A stretch of DNA of 19,276 nucleotides from an uncultured Bacillota bacterium (lineage in GTDB: Bacteria > Bacillota > Limnochordia > Limnochordales > ZCTH02-B6): NCBI GenBank assembly GCA_937916565.1, contig CALFSR010000032.1:1-19276 (forward strand). The letters are read 5' to 3'. A program made the position numbers and the translations under genes. Below the pieces are notes generated by a model, which searched no databases, had not been told where the DNA came from, and saw only the letters and a list, made by a program, of their open reading frames with translations. Each line of letters starts with the position of its first letter. The first letter of the stretch is position 1. Positions 6,446 through 13,931 of the stretch are shown in pieces.

Positions 6446-9151
6446 ATGGCCGAACCCCTTTGGCACCAGCTCTCGGCCCAAGACGCGGTGCGCCGTGCCG
6501 GCACGCACGCCGGGCGAGGGCTGTCAGACGCCGAAGCCACTAAGCGGCTTGCCCGTTTCGGGCCCAACCGCCTTCCGGAGCAGGAAGGCGCCTCTCCTCT
6601 TGCCATTCTCCTGAAACAGTTCCAGGACCTCATGGTTCTCGTCCTCTTGGGTGCGGCCCTCATCTCGGGCGCCCTGGGCGAGCTTCTTGACGCCGCTGCG
6701 ATTTTCGTCATCGTCCTCCTCAACGGCATCCTCGGGTTTCTGCAGGAGTTCCGGGCCGAGCGCTCCTTGGCCGCACTGCGAAGGCTTGCCGCTCCTACAG
6801 CCCGGGTCATCCGCGGCGGGCTCGAACACGTCATCCCCGCCGCCGAACTTGTACCCGGCGACGTGGTGCTGCTTGCCGACGGTGATCGCGTGCCCGCCGA
6901 CGGGCGTCTCCTGGAAGGCCACGCGCTGGCCGTCGACGAGTCGCTCCTCACAGGCGAGTCGGCGCCGGTGGCCAAGGACGATTCCGCCGTGCTCCCGGCC
7001 GGCACCAGCCTCGCGGACCGGGTCAACATGGTGTTTATGGGCACTACGGTCACCCGCGGCCGCGGCTCGTTCGTGGTGACCGCCACCGGGATGCAGACGC
7101 AGATTGGGCAAATCGCAGGTATGATCCAGCAGGCCGAGCCGCAGCAGACGCCTCTCCAGGCGCGGCTCGAGCAGCTGGGCCGCGTGCTCGTACTGGCCGC
7201 GTTCGCGGTGGTCGCGGTCGTGTTCGCGGCCGGCGTTCTCCATGGACTGCCGGTTTACCGCATGTTTTTGACCGCCGTCAGCTTGGCGGTGGCTGCCATC
7301 CCCGAAGGATTGCCCGCGGTGGTCACCATCGCCCTCGCCCTGGGCGTGCAGCGCATGCTCCGGCGCAACGCCATCGTCCGCCGCCTGCCGGCGGTGGAGA
7401 CGCTGGGGTGCGCGACGGTGATCTGTTCCGACAAGACGGGCACGCTGACCCGAAACGAGATGACGGTGACCCGGCTCTGGCTTGCGGGCCGGGATGTGGA
7501 AGTGACCGGCACCGGATACACGCCCCAGGGAGAATTCTTTGCAGCCGGCACGAGGGTCGATCCGGCGCAAGACTCGGATCTCAGGATGGCCTTACGCATC
7601 GCGGCCACCTGCAACCATGCCCGGTTGCAACGCAAGCCCGATGGCGGTGGGTGGCAGGCCTTTGGCGACCCGACGGAAGCGGCCCTCGTCGTGGCCGCGG
7701 CCAAAGCCGGCATCACGCCGAACCGGGACGTGGCGGGAGAAATCCCGTTTGACGGGGAAAGGAAGCGCATGAGCGTGCTAGTGCGGGACGGAGGCCGCCT
7801 GGTGCTCATGTGCAAGGGCGCGCCGGAAATGCTCCTGCCCCGCTGCGACCGCATCTACCGCGAAGGGCTCCTCGAGCCGCTTAGGGCCGAAGATCGGCGG
7901 GCCGTCATGGCGGCCGTGGAGGGGATGGCCCGCCAGGCGTTGCGGGTGCTCGCGGTCGCCTACGCGGAACGGCCTGCCGGTCCGTTGCCGCGCCAGCTCG
8001 ACGACGGCTGGGAGCAGCGGCTGGTATTTGCAGGGCTTATCGGTATGATCGATCCGCCCCGGCCGGAGGTGAGGGCTGCGCTGCGCACCGCCCGGGAGGC
8101 GGGAATCCGCACGATCGTCATCACGGGCGACCACGCCGATACCGCGTTCGCGATCGCCAAAGAGCTGAACATTGTCCGCGACATGTCGGAAGTTGCCACC
8201 GGGAGTGACTTGGACCGGTGGTCGGCGACGCAGCTTGAGGAGGCGGTGCGCAAGGTAACGGTGTTCGCCCGGGTTTCACCCGAGCACAAGTTGCAGATCG
8301 TCCGGGCTCTCCGGCGCCAAGGCGAGGTAGTGGCCATGACCGGGGACGGGGTCAACGACGCACCCGCCCTCAAGGAAGCGGACATCGGCGTGGCCATGGG
8401 CCAGACGGGCACCGACGTCACGCGGGATGCGGCGGACATGGTGCTGGCGGACGACAACTACGCCACGATTGTGGCCGCGGTCGAGGAAGGGCGCGGCATT
8501 TACGACAATATCCGCCGGTTCATCCGGTACCTCCTCGGGTGCAATGTGGGGGAGGTGCTGACGATGTTTGGGGCGGCCATGGCCGCTCTGCCCCTGCCGC
8601 TGTCGCCGCTGATGCTCTTGTGGGTGAACCTGGTCACCGACGGCTTGCCGGCAATTGCCCTGGGGATGACCCGTCCGGACGACGACATCATGCGCCGGCC
8701 GCCGCGATCGCCGCGGGAGGGCGTGTTCAGCCGCGGGCTGCACGGGATGATCCTCGGCCGGGGTCTGCTCATCGCGGCCTGCACGCTGGCGATTTTCGTT
8801 CTTGCGCTGCGGGAGCCGGGGGGCGAGATTCGGGCACGTACGCTGGCATTCACCACGCTCGTGGTAGCCCAGCTCATCTACGCTTTCCAGTGCCAGTCGG
8901 AACACCACAGCGTGTTTGACATCGGCATCACCCGCAACCCGCACCTTGTAGCCGCCGTCGCCACGTCTCTGGCGATGCACCTGGCGGTGCTCTACGTGCC
9001 GCTGCTGAACCGGGTATTCGCCGTCGTGCCGCTGGGAGCGGCCGACTGGGGCATTGTGCTGGCCTTTTCCGGCTGGTTCCTTTTGGTCGAGGGGGTGCTG
9101 CGGGGGGCGCGGCGGGTGCTCAGACGCTGGGTTTCCGCGTCCCGGGCGTAG
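6446..9151 (+). CDS. yloB: Calcium-transporting P-type ATPase (SERCA-like, type IIA; YloB homologue)
   Basis: 901 residues, close to B. subtilis YloB (about 890). It couples ATP hydrolysis to Ca2+ export across the plasma membrane. Start ATG 6446 follows GAGGGGGG. Seen in order: cation-ATPase N-terminal domain (LSDAEATKRLARFGPNRL), actuator TGES (169-172), the phosphorylation motif CSDKTGTLT with D329, nucleotide-binding domain (DPTEAALV, KGAPEMLL), hinge MTGDGVNDAPALKEADIG, and about ten membrane helices. Calcium-site residues of SERCA are kept: E287 in AIPEGLPAVV (M4), N700 and E703 in GCNVGEVL (M5), and N728 and D732 in NLVTDGLPA (M6). These argue for Ca2+ rather than heavy metals, and there are no N-terminal CxxC metal domains. 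It stands where yloB stands in Bacillus, just before yicC/yloC. Control may lie in the leader palindrome. Confidence 0.95.
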   Translation: MAEPLWHQLSAQDAVRRAGTHAGRGLSDAEATKRLARFGPNRLPEQEGASPLAILLKQFQDLMVLVLLGAALISGALGELLDAAAIFVIVLLNGILGFLQEFRAERSLAALRRLAAPTARVIRGGLEHVIPAAELVPGDVVLLADGDRVPADGRLLEGHALAVDESLLTGESAPVAKDDSAVLPAGTSLADRVNMVFMGTTVTRGRGSFVVTATGMQTQIGQIAGMIQQAEPQQTPLQARLEQLGRVLVLAAFAVVAVVFAAGVLHGLPVYRMFLTAVSLAVAAIPEGLPAVVTIALALGVQRMLRRNAIVRRLPAVETLGCATVICSDKTGTLTRNEMTVTRLWLAGRDVEVTGTGYTPQGEFFAAGTRVDPAQDSDLRMALRIAATCNHARLQRKPDGGGWQAFGDPTEAALVVAAAKAGITPNRDVAGEIPFDGERKRMSVLVRDGGRLVLMCKGAPEMLLPRCDRIYREGLLEPLRAEDRRAVMAAVEGMARQALRVLAVAYAERPAGPLPRQLDDGWEQRLVFAGLIGMIDPPRPEVRAALRTAREAGIRTIVITGDHADTAFAIAKELNIVRDMSEVATGSDLDRWSATQLEEAVRKVTVFARVSPEHKLQIVRALRRQGEVVAMTGDGVNDAPALKEADIGVAMGQTGTDVTRDAADMVLADDNYATIVAAVEEGRGIYDNIRRFIRYLLGCNVGEVLTMFGAAMAALPLPLSPLMLLWVNLVTDGLPAIALGMTRPDDDIMRRPPRSPREGVFSRGLHGMILGRGLLIAACTLAIFVLALREPGGEIRARTLAFTTLVVAQLIYAFQCQSEHHSVFDIGITRNPHLVAAVATSLAMHLAVLYVPLLNRVFAVVPLGAADWGIVLAFSGWFLLVEGVLRGARRVLRRWVSASRA

Positions 9152-9181
9152 TTTACAACGCTGTTGGCAATAGGTTACAAT
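9152..9181 (+). promoter_or_regulatory. Sigma-A-type promoter of the yicC-mihF-remA-gmk operon
   Basis: TTTACA at 9152-9157 (5 of 6 matches to TTGACA) and TACAAT at 9176-9181 (5 of 6 matches to TATAAT) are separated by 18 bases. The -35 directly follows the ATPase stop codon. Transcription would begin near 9188. The -10 overlaps an in-frame ATG (9180) that would otherwise extend yicC, which supports the downstream TTG start. This is the clearest housekeeping promoter in the window. Confidence 0.7.
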
Positions 9182-9215
9182 GGGTGCAAATGCGCCCAGG
9201 GGGTTTGGGCACGCT

Positions 9216-10091
9216 TTGCTGCGAAGCATGACAGGCTACGGCCGGGCGGCAGCCTCCTTGGGGGGTCGGGCGGCGACGGTCGAGGTGCGTTCCGTCAACC
9301 ACCGGTTTCTCGACCTGGTGGTGCGGTTGCCGCGCGGCCTCGGCGGGCTCGAGGAGCGGGTGCGCGGCGCCGTCCAGGACCGGATCCACCGGGGACGTAT
9401 CGAGATCGCGGTAGCGGTAGAGGAACACGGCGGCGCAGACCGAAGGGTCAAGATTGATCGCGGGCTCGTCCTCGCCCTGCGGGCGGCCTTGGAGGAGGCC
9501 CGCGACGTGCTGGAGTCGCCCGAACCCGTCACCTTGTCCCATGTGCTGGCTGTCCCGGATGTGCTCCAGGTAGAGGAGCCTGAGCCGGACCTTGAGGGCT
9601 GGTGGGACGTGGTGCGCGAGGCCCTCGGCCAGGCGCTGGCCAGCGTCGTGGCTATGCGGACGCGCGAGGGACAAGCCTTGGCCGTCGATATTATGGCCCG
9701 CGCCCAGCGGCTCGAGGGCTTGGCCGCTTTGGTGCGCCAGCGTTCGCCGGTGGTCGTGCAGGAAGCCAAGGCCCGCCTGGAGCAGCGCCTCGGCGAGCTT
9801 GTGCCGCAAGGGGTCGATCCCCAGAGGATCGCGCAGGAAGTGGCGATCATCGCGGACCGGTGCGACGTGAGTGAGGAACTGGCTCGCGTCGAAAGCCACC
9901 TGCGTCAGCTGCGGGAGCTGGTGGACGAGCCGTCGCCCGCCGGCCGCAAGCTGGATTTCCTGCTGCAAGAGTTGAATCGCGAGTGGAACACCATCGGCTC
10001 CAAGGCCAGCGACGCCCAGATCGCCCAGTGGGTGATCGAGGCCAAGGCCGAGCTGGAAAAGATCCGGGAACAGGTACAGAATATCGAGTAG
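9216..10091 (+). CDS. yicC: YicC/YloC family endoribonuclease
   Basis: 291 residues, the family size. The TTG at 9216 is chosen because it gives M-LRSMTGYGRA, the conserved family N-terminus, and because the upstream ATG at 9180 sits inside the -10 box; a weak AGGGGG (9198-9203) lies 12 bases upstream. The N-terminal YicC domain is seen in VEVRSVNHRFLDL; the C-terminal DUF1732 domain ends with the conserved LLQELNREWNTIGSKASD and EKIREQVQNIE. E. coli YicC has been linked to small-RNA turnover and reported as an endoribonuclease; the exact role in Gram-positives is less clear. It heads the operon and is followed by mihF after 16 bases. yicC before remA/gmk is the Bacillus order (yloC-remA-gmk). 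Confidence 0.93.
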   Translation: MLRSMTGYGRAAASLGGRAATVEVRSVNHRFLDLVVRLPRGLGGLEERVRGAVQDRIHRGRIEIAVAVEEHGGADRRVKIDRGLVLALRAALEEARDVLESPEPVTLSHVLAVPDVLQVEEPEPDLEGWWDVVREALGQALASVVAMRTREGQALAVDIMARAQRLEGLAALVRQRSPVVVQEAKARLEQRLGELVPQGVDPQRIAQEVAIIADRCDVSEELARVESHLRQLRELVDEPSPAGRKLDFLLQELNREWNTIGSKASDAQIAQWVIEAKAELEKIREQVQNIE

Positions 10092-10107
10092 CAGGAGGTG
10101 GCGGGGG

Positions 10108-10431
10108 GTGGCTCTGCCCAAGTTGACCCCGGAGGAAAAGCGGAAGGCCCTAGCCAAGGCACAGGAGATGCGCAGCCGGCGGGCGCGGCTGCGGCAGGAT
10201 TTGAAGCGGGGGGCCATCAGCCTGCGCGACGTGCTCGCCCGGGAGGACGACGAGGTGGTTCAGAAGATGCGGGTGGCGTACTTGCTCCAGTCGCTCCCGC
10301 AGGTCGGCAAGGTAACCACCAACCGGGTCATGAAGGACATCGGAATCCACGCCAACCGCCGGGTCCAAGGCCTTGGCGCGCGCCAGCGAGAGGCTCTGCT
10401 GGAGCGGTTCGGGGATACGGGCCGCGCCTAA
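10108..10431 (+). CDS. mihF: Integration host factor, actinobacterial type (mIHF), H2TH nucleoid protein
   Basis: 107 residues, matching the roughly 105-residue mycobacterial/Streptomyces mIHF. The GTG at 10108 follows AGGAGG (10093-10098) by 9 bases and gives MALPKLTPEEKRKAL, as in the family (MALPxLTPEQR). Further matches: a basic N-terminal helix, LKRGAISLRDVLA, VVQKMRVAYLLQSLPQVGK (the helix-two-turn-helix DNA-binding part, about 60-80), and the closing RRVQGLGARQREALLERFG. It is unrelated to the HU-like IHF of Proteobacteria. In Actinobacteria mIHF bends and compacts DNA and mihF lies next to gmk. Here it is also upstream of gmk, but with remA between. It ends in a terminator-like hairpin. 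The family call is firm; the role in this organism is inferred. Confidence 0.93.
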   Translation: MALPKLTPEEKRKALAKAQEMRSRRARLRQDLKRGAISLRDVLAREDDEVVQKMRVAYLLQSLPQVGKVTTNRVMKDIGIHANRRVQGLGARQREALLERFGDTGRA

Positions 10432-10439
10432 GCCCCTGG

Positions 10440-10496
10440 CCGGGCGCCCAAGGGTGCGGGGAGCGCCGGAATGCGGCGCAGGCGCCCGGGTCTTTT
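10440..10496 (+). terminator. Branched GC-rich hairpin between mihF and remA, possible (leaky) intrinsic terminator
   Basis: CCGGGCGCC (10440-10448) pairs perfectly with GGCGCCCGG (10481-10489). Inside it a second perfect stem pairs GCGCCG (10463-10468) with CGGCGC (10474-10479) round a GAATG loop. The outer stem is followed by TCTTTT (10491-10496). It fills most of the 97-base gap between the two genes. The short, interrupted T-run suggests partial termination, which would lower remA-gmk relative to yicC-mihF; alternatively it is an mRNA processing or stability element. No separate remA promoter is evident downstream of it. Confidence 0.5.
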
Positions 10497-10528
10497 GAGG
10501 CTGTAAGGACCGGGTAGGGGAGAGTGCA

Positions 10529-10801
10529 GTGGACACCAGGCTGATCAACATCGGATTCGGCAACGTGGTCGCCGCCCACCGGATCGTCGCCATCGTGGGT
10601 CCGGAGTCGGCGCCCATCAAGCGCCTCGTTCAGGAGGCGAGAGACAAGGGAACGCTGATCGACGCGACGTACGGGCGCCGGACTCGCGCCGTGATCATCA
10701 CGGACACAGCCTATGTGATTTTGTCGGCCGTTCAGCCGGAGACCGTGGCGCAGCGCCTGAACCAGCGGGAGAGGCTCGACGCCGCGGCGGGGGTTTCTTG
10801 A
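10529..10801 (+). CDS. remA: RemA family DNA-binding regulator (DUF370)
   Basis: 90 residues, nearly the same length as B. subtilis RemA (YlzA) and very similar throughout: LINIGFGNVVAAHRIVAI, PESAPIKRLVQEARDKG, LIDATYGRRTRAVIITD, VILSAVQPETVAQRL. B. subtilis RemA activates biofilm matrix operons and osmoprotection genes and forms oligomeric rings that bind DNA; the arginines reported as important for binding (R18, R50, R51) are at the same positions here. GTG start at 10529 with AGGGGAG (10516-10522) 6 bases upstream. It lies directly before gmk, as in Bacillus. Many spore-forming and other Bacillota without matrix operons also have it, so the target set here is unknown. Confidence 0.96.
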   Translation: MDTRLINIGFGNVVAAHRIVAIVGPESAPIKRLVQEARDKGTLIDATYGRRTRAVIITDTAYVILSAVQPETVAQRLNQRERLDAAAGVS

Positions 10802-10811
10802 CGGGCGCGCC

Positions 10812-11453
10812 ATGAACACGGTAGCCAACGGGCGGCGAGGGTTTCTAGTAGTCCTGAGCGGACCTTCCGGCGTGGGCAAAAACACTCTGCTCAGTGCGGT
10901 GCTGCCCCGGGTAGAGGGGCTGCAGTATTCCGTCTCCGCCACCACACGGCCGCCCCGCGCCGGGGAGGTGCACGGCCGTGACTACTTTTTCCTGTCGGAC
11001 GAGGAGTTCGACGCCATGGTGGAGCGAGGGGAGCTCCTGGAGTGGGCGGAGTTCGTCGGCCGGCGCTACGGCACTCCCCGCCGCTATATCGAAGAGTGCC
11101 TCGACAAAGGCTTGACGGTCATCCTGGACATCGATATCCAGGGAGCGGCTCAAATCCGCCGGGCCCTGCCCGAAGCCGTGCTCGTCTTTTTGCTGCCGCC
11201 GAGCTTGGACGAGCTGCGCCGGCGCATTTACGGCAGGGCGAAAGATTCGGAGGCCGCCATCGCCGAGCGCCTTTCCTGGGCGCGTCAGGAACTGGCGGCC
11301 GTGGCCGATTACGATTACGTGATCGTCAACGATGATCTCGAGCGGGCCTGCGACGAGCTGCGGGCGATCATCGTCGCGGAGCGGTGCCGCGTCGAGCGCA
11401 GCGGGTACGGTGCCCTGGTCGCGGGCTTTCGAGAGGAGGGTGAAGGGGCATGA
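10812..11453 (+). CDS. gmk: Guanylate kinase
   Basis: 213 residues; phosphorylates GMP to GDP with ATP in the cytoplasm. Seen: P-loop GPSGVGKNT (residues 17-25, K23), the GMP-binding region TTRPPRAGEVHGRDYFF and LLEWAEFVGRRYGTP, LDIDIQGAAQI, and VFLLPPSLDELRRRI. The residue after the P-loop Lys is Asn24, where Gly or Ser is more usual, and the lid region reads RAKDSE instead of the common RGTDSE; neither clearly breaks function. ATG 10812 lies 10 bases after remA with only a weak ribosome site, suggesting coupling to remA translation. The stop overlaps the rpoZ start as ATGA (11450-11453). The order remA-gmk-rpoZ is the Bacillota arrangement. Confidence 0.96.
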   Translation: MNTVANGRRGFLVVLSGPSGVGKNTLLSAVLPRVEGLQYSVSATTRPPRAGEVHGRDYFFLSDEEFDAMVERGELLEWAEFVGRRYGTPRRYIEECLDKGLTVILDIDIQGAAQIRRALPEAVLVFLLPPSLDELRRRIYGRAKDSEAAIAERLSWARQELAAVADYDYVIVNDDLERACDELRAIIVAERCRVERSGYGALVAGFREEGEGA

Positions 11454-11662
11454 TCATGAACCAGCCGTCCATCGACCTGCTGCGGGAGAAGGTGGACAGC
11501 CGCTACACGCTGGTGGTGGCGGCCGCCAAGCGCGCGCGGCAGTTGCTTGAGGGTGCGCCGCGTCTTGCCGACGTGTCTTCCGACAAGCCGGTGACCATCG
11601 CGCTGTGGGAGATTGGGGAGGACAAGCTGGAGTTTGAGCGGACCAAAGCCGGCATCAAGTGA
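11450..11662 (+). CDS. rpoZ: RNA polymerase omega subunit
   Basis: 70 residues, matching the short Bacillus omega (about 67). Seen: PSIDLLREKVDSRYTLVVAA followed by AKRARQLLEG, the conserved core that clamps the beta-prime C-terminus and aids polymerase assembly, then KPVTIALWEIGEDKLEF. Two ATGs 6 bases apart (11450 and 11456) can start it: AGGAGG (11434-11439) is 10 bases from the first, and AAGGGG (11443-11448) is 7 bases from the second. The first overlaps the gmk stop (ATGA) and is used here; the protein would be 68 residues from the second. In B. subtilis coaBC follows; here priA follows at once and may overlap. Confidence 0.94.
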   Translation: MIMNQPSIDLLREKVDSRYTLVVAAAKRARQLLEGAPRLADVSSDKPVTIALWEIGEDKLEFERTKAGIK

Positions 11663-13916
11663 CCCGACCGGTCCCATCGCCGAGGTGATCGTCGACGTCC
11701 CGGTTCCCGGTGTGGACCGGGTTTTTCACTATCAAGTGCCGGCTGGACTCGCCGCACGGGTGCGGGTCGGGCAGCGGGTTCTCGTCCCCTTTGGAGGCCG
11801 GCGGGTCGAGGGGTACGTCGTCGGCTTCACTACTGAAACGTCGGCGCGCCAGCTCAAGCCGCTCCTTGCCATCCGCAGCGAGGATCCGTTCTTTGACGCG
11901 AATGGCGTCTCGCTGGCCGAATGGCTGTGCGAACGCTGGCTGTGCCTGCGGGTGGAGGCCCTCCGTTGCTTAGCGCCGCCCGGCGCCGCGGGGGTGGACC
12001 CGGTCCGGGCCCGGATCGTCCCCGGTTGGCGGCTCGCGGTGGGCGCGGCCGACGCGCGTGCGGCCGTGGCGGAGCTCGTCGCCCGCGCACCGAAGCAGGC
12101 GGCGGTGGTGTCGCTCCTCTTGCAGGCGGCTGAGGCAGGGGATCCCGCTCCATTGCCCGCTGTGGATATACGCCGCCGGACGGGAGCGCCGGCCAGTTCC
12201 CTACATGCCCTGGCGGAGAGGGGGTTGATCGCAGCCGCTCCAGTGCGGGTCGAACGGGCGCCCGCTCCGCCCCGCGTGGCCGAAGCAGCTGACCCGCTGC
12301 CGCTCACTTCCGAGCAGGAACTGGCCTTGACGGCCATCCGGGCCGGCCAGCGGGAGGGCGACAGGCGGCCTGTCCTGCTGCAGGGGGTGACGGGCAGCGG
12401 CAAGACGGAGATCTACCTGCGCCTCGTGGCCGACGCGGTGGCCGCCGGCCGGGGGGCGCTGGTTCTTGTGCCCGAGATCTCCCTCACGCCGCAGACGTTC
12501 GCCCGCTTTGCGGCCCGGTTCCCGGGGCAAGTTGCCGTGCTGCACAGCGGTCTTGGAGCTGGGGAACGGTTTGATCAGTGGGAGCGGGTAGCGCACGGGC
12601 GGGCGCCGATTGTTGTGGGCGCCCGGTCGGCCGTCTTCGCGCCGGTCCCGGACTTGGGGCTGGTCATTGTCGACGAGGAGCACGAGACTTCCTATAAGCA
12701 AGAGGAAAGCCCCCGCTACCACGCACGAGAGGTGGCGCTGGAGCGAGCCCGGCGGGCCGGCGCCCTGTGCGTGCTGGGCAGCGCCACGCCGTCCCTGGAA
12801 AGCTACGTCCAGGCACGACGCGGAGAGCTTAGGCTCGTGCGCCTCAGGCGGCGCGTGGACGGGCGGGAACTGCCGCCGGTCGAAGTCGTCGACATGCGGG
12901 CGGAGATGGTGGCCGGCAACCGCACCATCTTCAGCGCCCGGCTGACCGAGGCGCTGGCCGAGTGCTTGTCCCGGGGCCGGCAGGCGGTGCTGTTTTTGAA
13001 CCGGCGCGGCCATGCCCAGTTCCTCCTTTGCCGCGAGTGCGGGCATGTGGTGCGCTGCGCTGACTGCGCTGTGAGCCTCACGTACCATGCGGCGCCCGCG
13101 GAGCACCTGCGGTGCCACTATTGCGACGGGATGCACCCGCTGCCGTCCCGGTGTCCCCAGTGTTCCGGCCCGTACTTGAGACCATTCGGCGCGGGAACCC
13201 AGCGGGTGGAGGCGCTGGTGCAGGAACTGTTCCCGAGGGCCCGGGTGCGGCGGATGGACCTCGATACAACTGTGCGGAAAGGGGCGCACGCGGCCTTGTA
13301 CGAGGCGGTGCGCCGGGGCGAGGTGGACGTCATCGTCGGCACCCAGATGGTCGCCAAGGGCCTTGACTTTCCCAACGTGACGCTGGTGGGCGTCGTGGCC
13401 GCCGACAGCACGCTGCACGTGCCGGACTTTCGCGCCGCGGAGCGCACCTACCAGCTGCTGACGCAGGTCGGAGGCCGCGCCGGGCGCGGGGTGGACCCCG
13501 GCCGGGTCATCGTCCAGACGTACCAGCCGGACCACTACAGCATTGCAGCGGCGCGCGACTATGATGATGACGGGTTTTACCGCCGGGAGGCCGCCTATCG
13601 CCGAGGAGGAGGATACCCGCCTTTTGCTTCGCTGGTGCGGGTTCTGGTCAGTGCCGCAGCGGGTGCTCCCGAGGCGGCCCGCATCGCCGCGCAGGCCGTC
13701 CGCGAGTGCGCCGCAGGGGCGGATGTGACCGTGGCCGGACCGGCGCCGGCTCCCCTCGCGCGCCTGCGGGGGCGGGAGCGGTGGCACGTCTTGATCAAAG
13801 GGGACGGCGACGGACCGCGCCAAGTGGCCGCCGCCGCCCGGGAGCTGTGGCGCCACGCCCTGGGCCGGCGGGACGTGACGGTGGCCATCGACGTAAATCC
13901 CATGTCGTTGCTATAA
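11634..13916 (+). CDS. priA: Primosomal protein N' (PriA, replication-restart helicase); start uncertain
   Basis: About 760 residues. PriA recognises stalled forks and reloads the replicative helicase. Seen: 3'-DNA-binding domain (EVIVDVPVPGVDRVFHY, VLVPFGGRRVEGYVVGF), helicase Walker A LLQGVTGSGKTEIYLRL (K257), Walker B DEEH (347-350) with HETSYKQEE, eight zinc-binding Cys in four pairs (466/469, 475/478, 494/497, 507/510), and the second helicase lobe with IVGTQMVAKGLDFPNVTLV and QVGGRAGRG. The start is not settled: TTG 11634 has GGGGAGGA 11 bases upstream but overlaps rpoZ by 29 bases; GTG 11685 has no ribosome site and removes the conserved AE; GTG 11659 would be ideal but is out of frame by one base. 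Residue numbers count from 11634. Confidence 0.93.
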   Translation: MSGPKPASSDPTGPIAEVIVDVPVPGVDRVFHYQVPAGLAARVRVGQRVLVPFGGRRVEGYVVGFTTETSARQLKPLLAIRSEDPFFDANGVSLAEWLCERWLCLRVEALRCLAPPGAAGVDPVRARIVPGWRLAVGAADARAAVAELVARAPKQAAVVSLLLQAAEAGDPAPLPAVDIRRRTGAPASSLHALAERGLIAAAPVRVERAPAPPRVAEAADPLPLTSEQELALTAIRAGQREGDRRPVLLQGVTGSGKTEIYLRLVADAVAAGRGALVLVPEISLTPQTFARFAARFPGQVAVLHSGLGAGERFDQWERVAHGRAPIVVGARSAVFAPVPDLGLVIVDEEHETSYKQEESPRYHAREVALERARRAGALCVLGSATPSLESYVQARRGELRLVRLRRRVDGRELPPVEVVDMRAEMVAGNRTIFSARLTEALAECLSRGRQAVLFLNRRGHAQFLLCRECGHVVRCADCAVSLTYHAAPAEHLRCHYCDGMHPLPSRCPQCSGPYLRPFGAGTQRVEALVQELFPRARVRRMDLDTTVRKGAHAALYEAVRRGEVDVIVGTQMVAKGLDFPNVTLVGVVAADSTLHVPDFRAAERTYQLLTQVGGRAGRGVDPGRVIVQTYQPDHYSIAAARDYDDDGFYRREAAYRRGGGYPPFASLVRVLVSAAAGAPEAARIAAQAVRECAAGADVTVAGPAPAPLARLRGRERWHVLIKGDGDGPRQVAAAARELWRHALGRRDVTVAIDVNPMSLL

Positions 13917-13931
13917 GGGGGCCGTTGGACG

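Noticed and set aside
6387..6614. Short open frame starting in the ATPase leader (MHEVLPACRR...)
   Set aside because: It has a GGGGG upstream, but it runs into the ATPase gene in another frame and shows no conserved feature; I kept only the possibility of a leader peptide as part of the palindrome finding.
12201..13856. 551-codon open frame on the minus strand opposite priA
   Set aside because: It is an antisense shadow: priA has full helicase and zinc motifs, while this frame gives low-complexity Pro/Arg/His-rich sequence with no domain. Long antisense frames are expected at this GC level.
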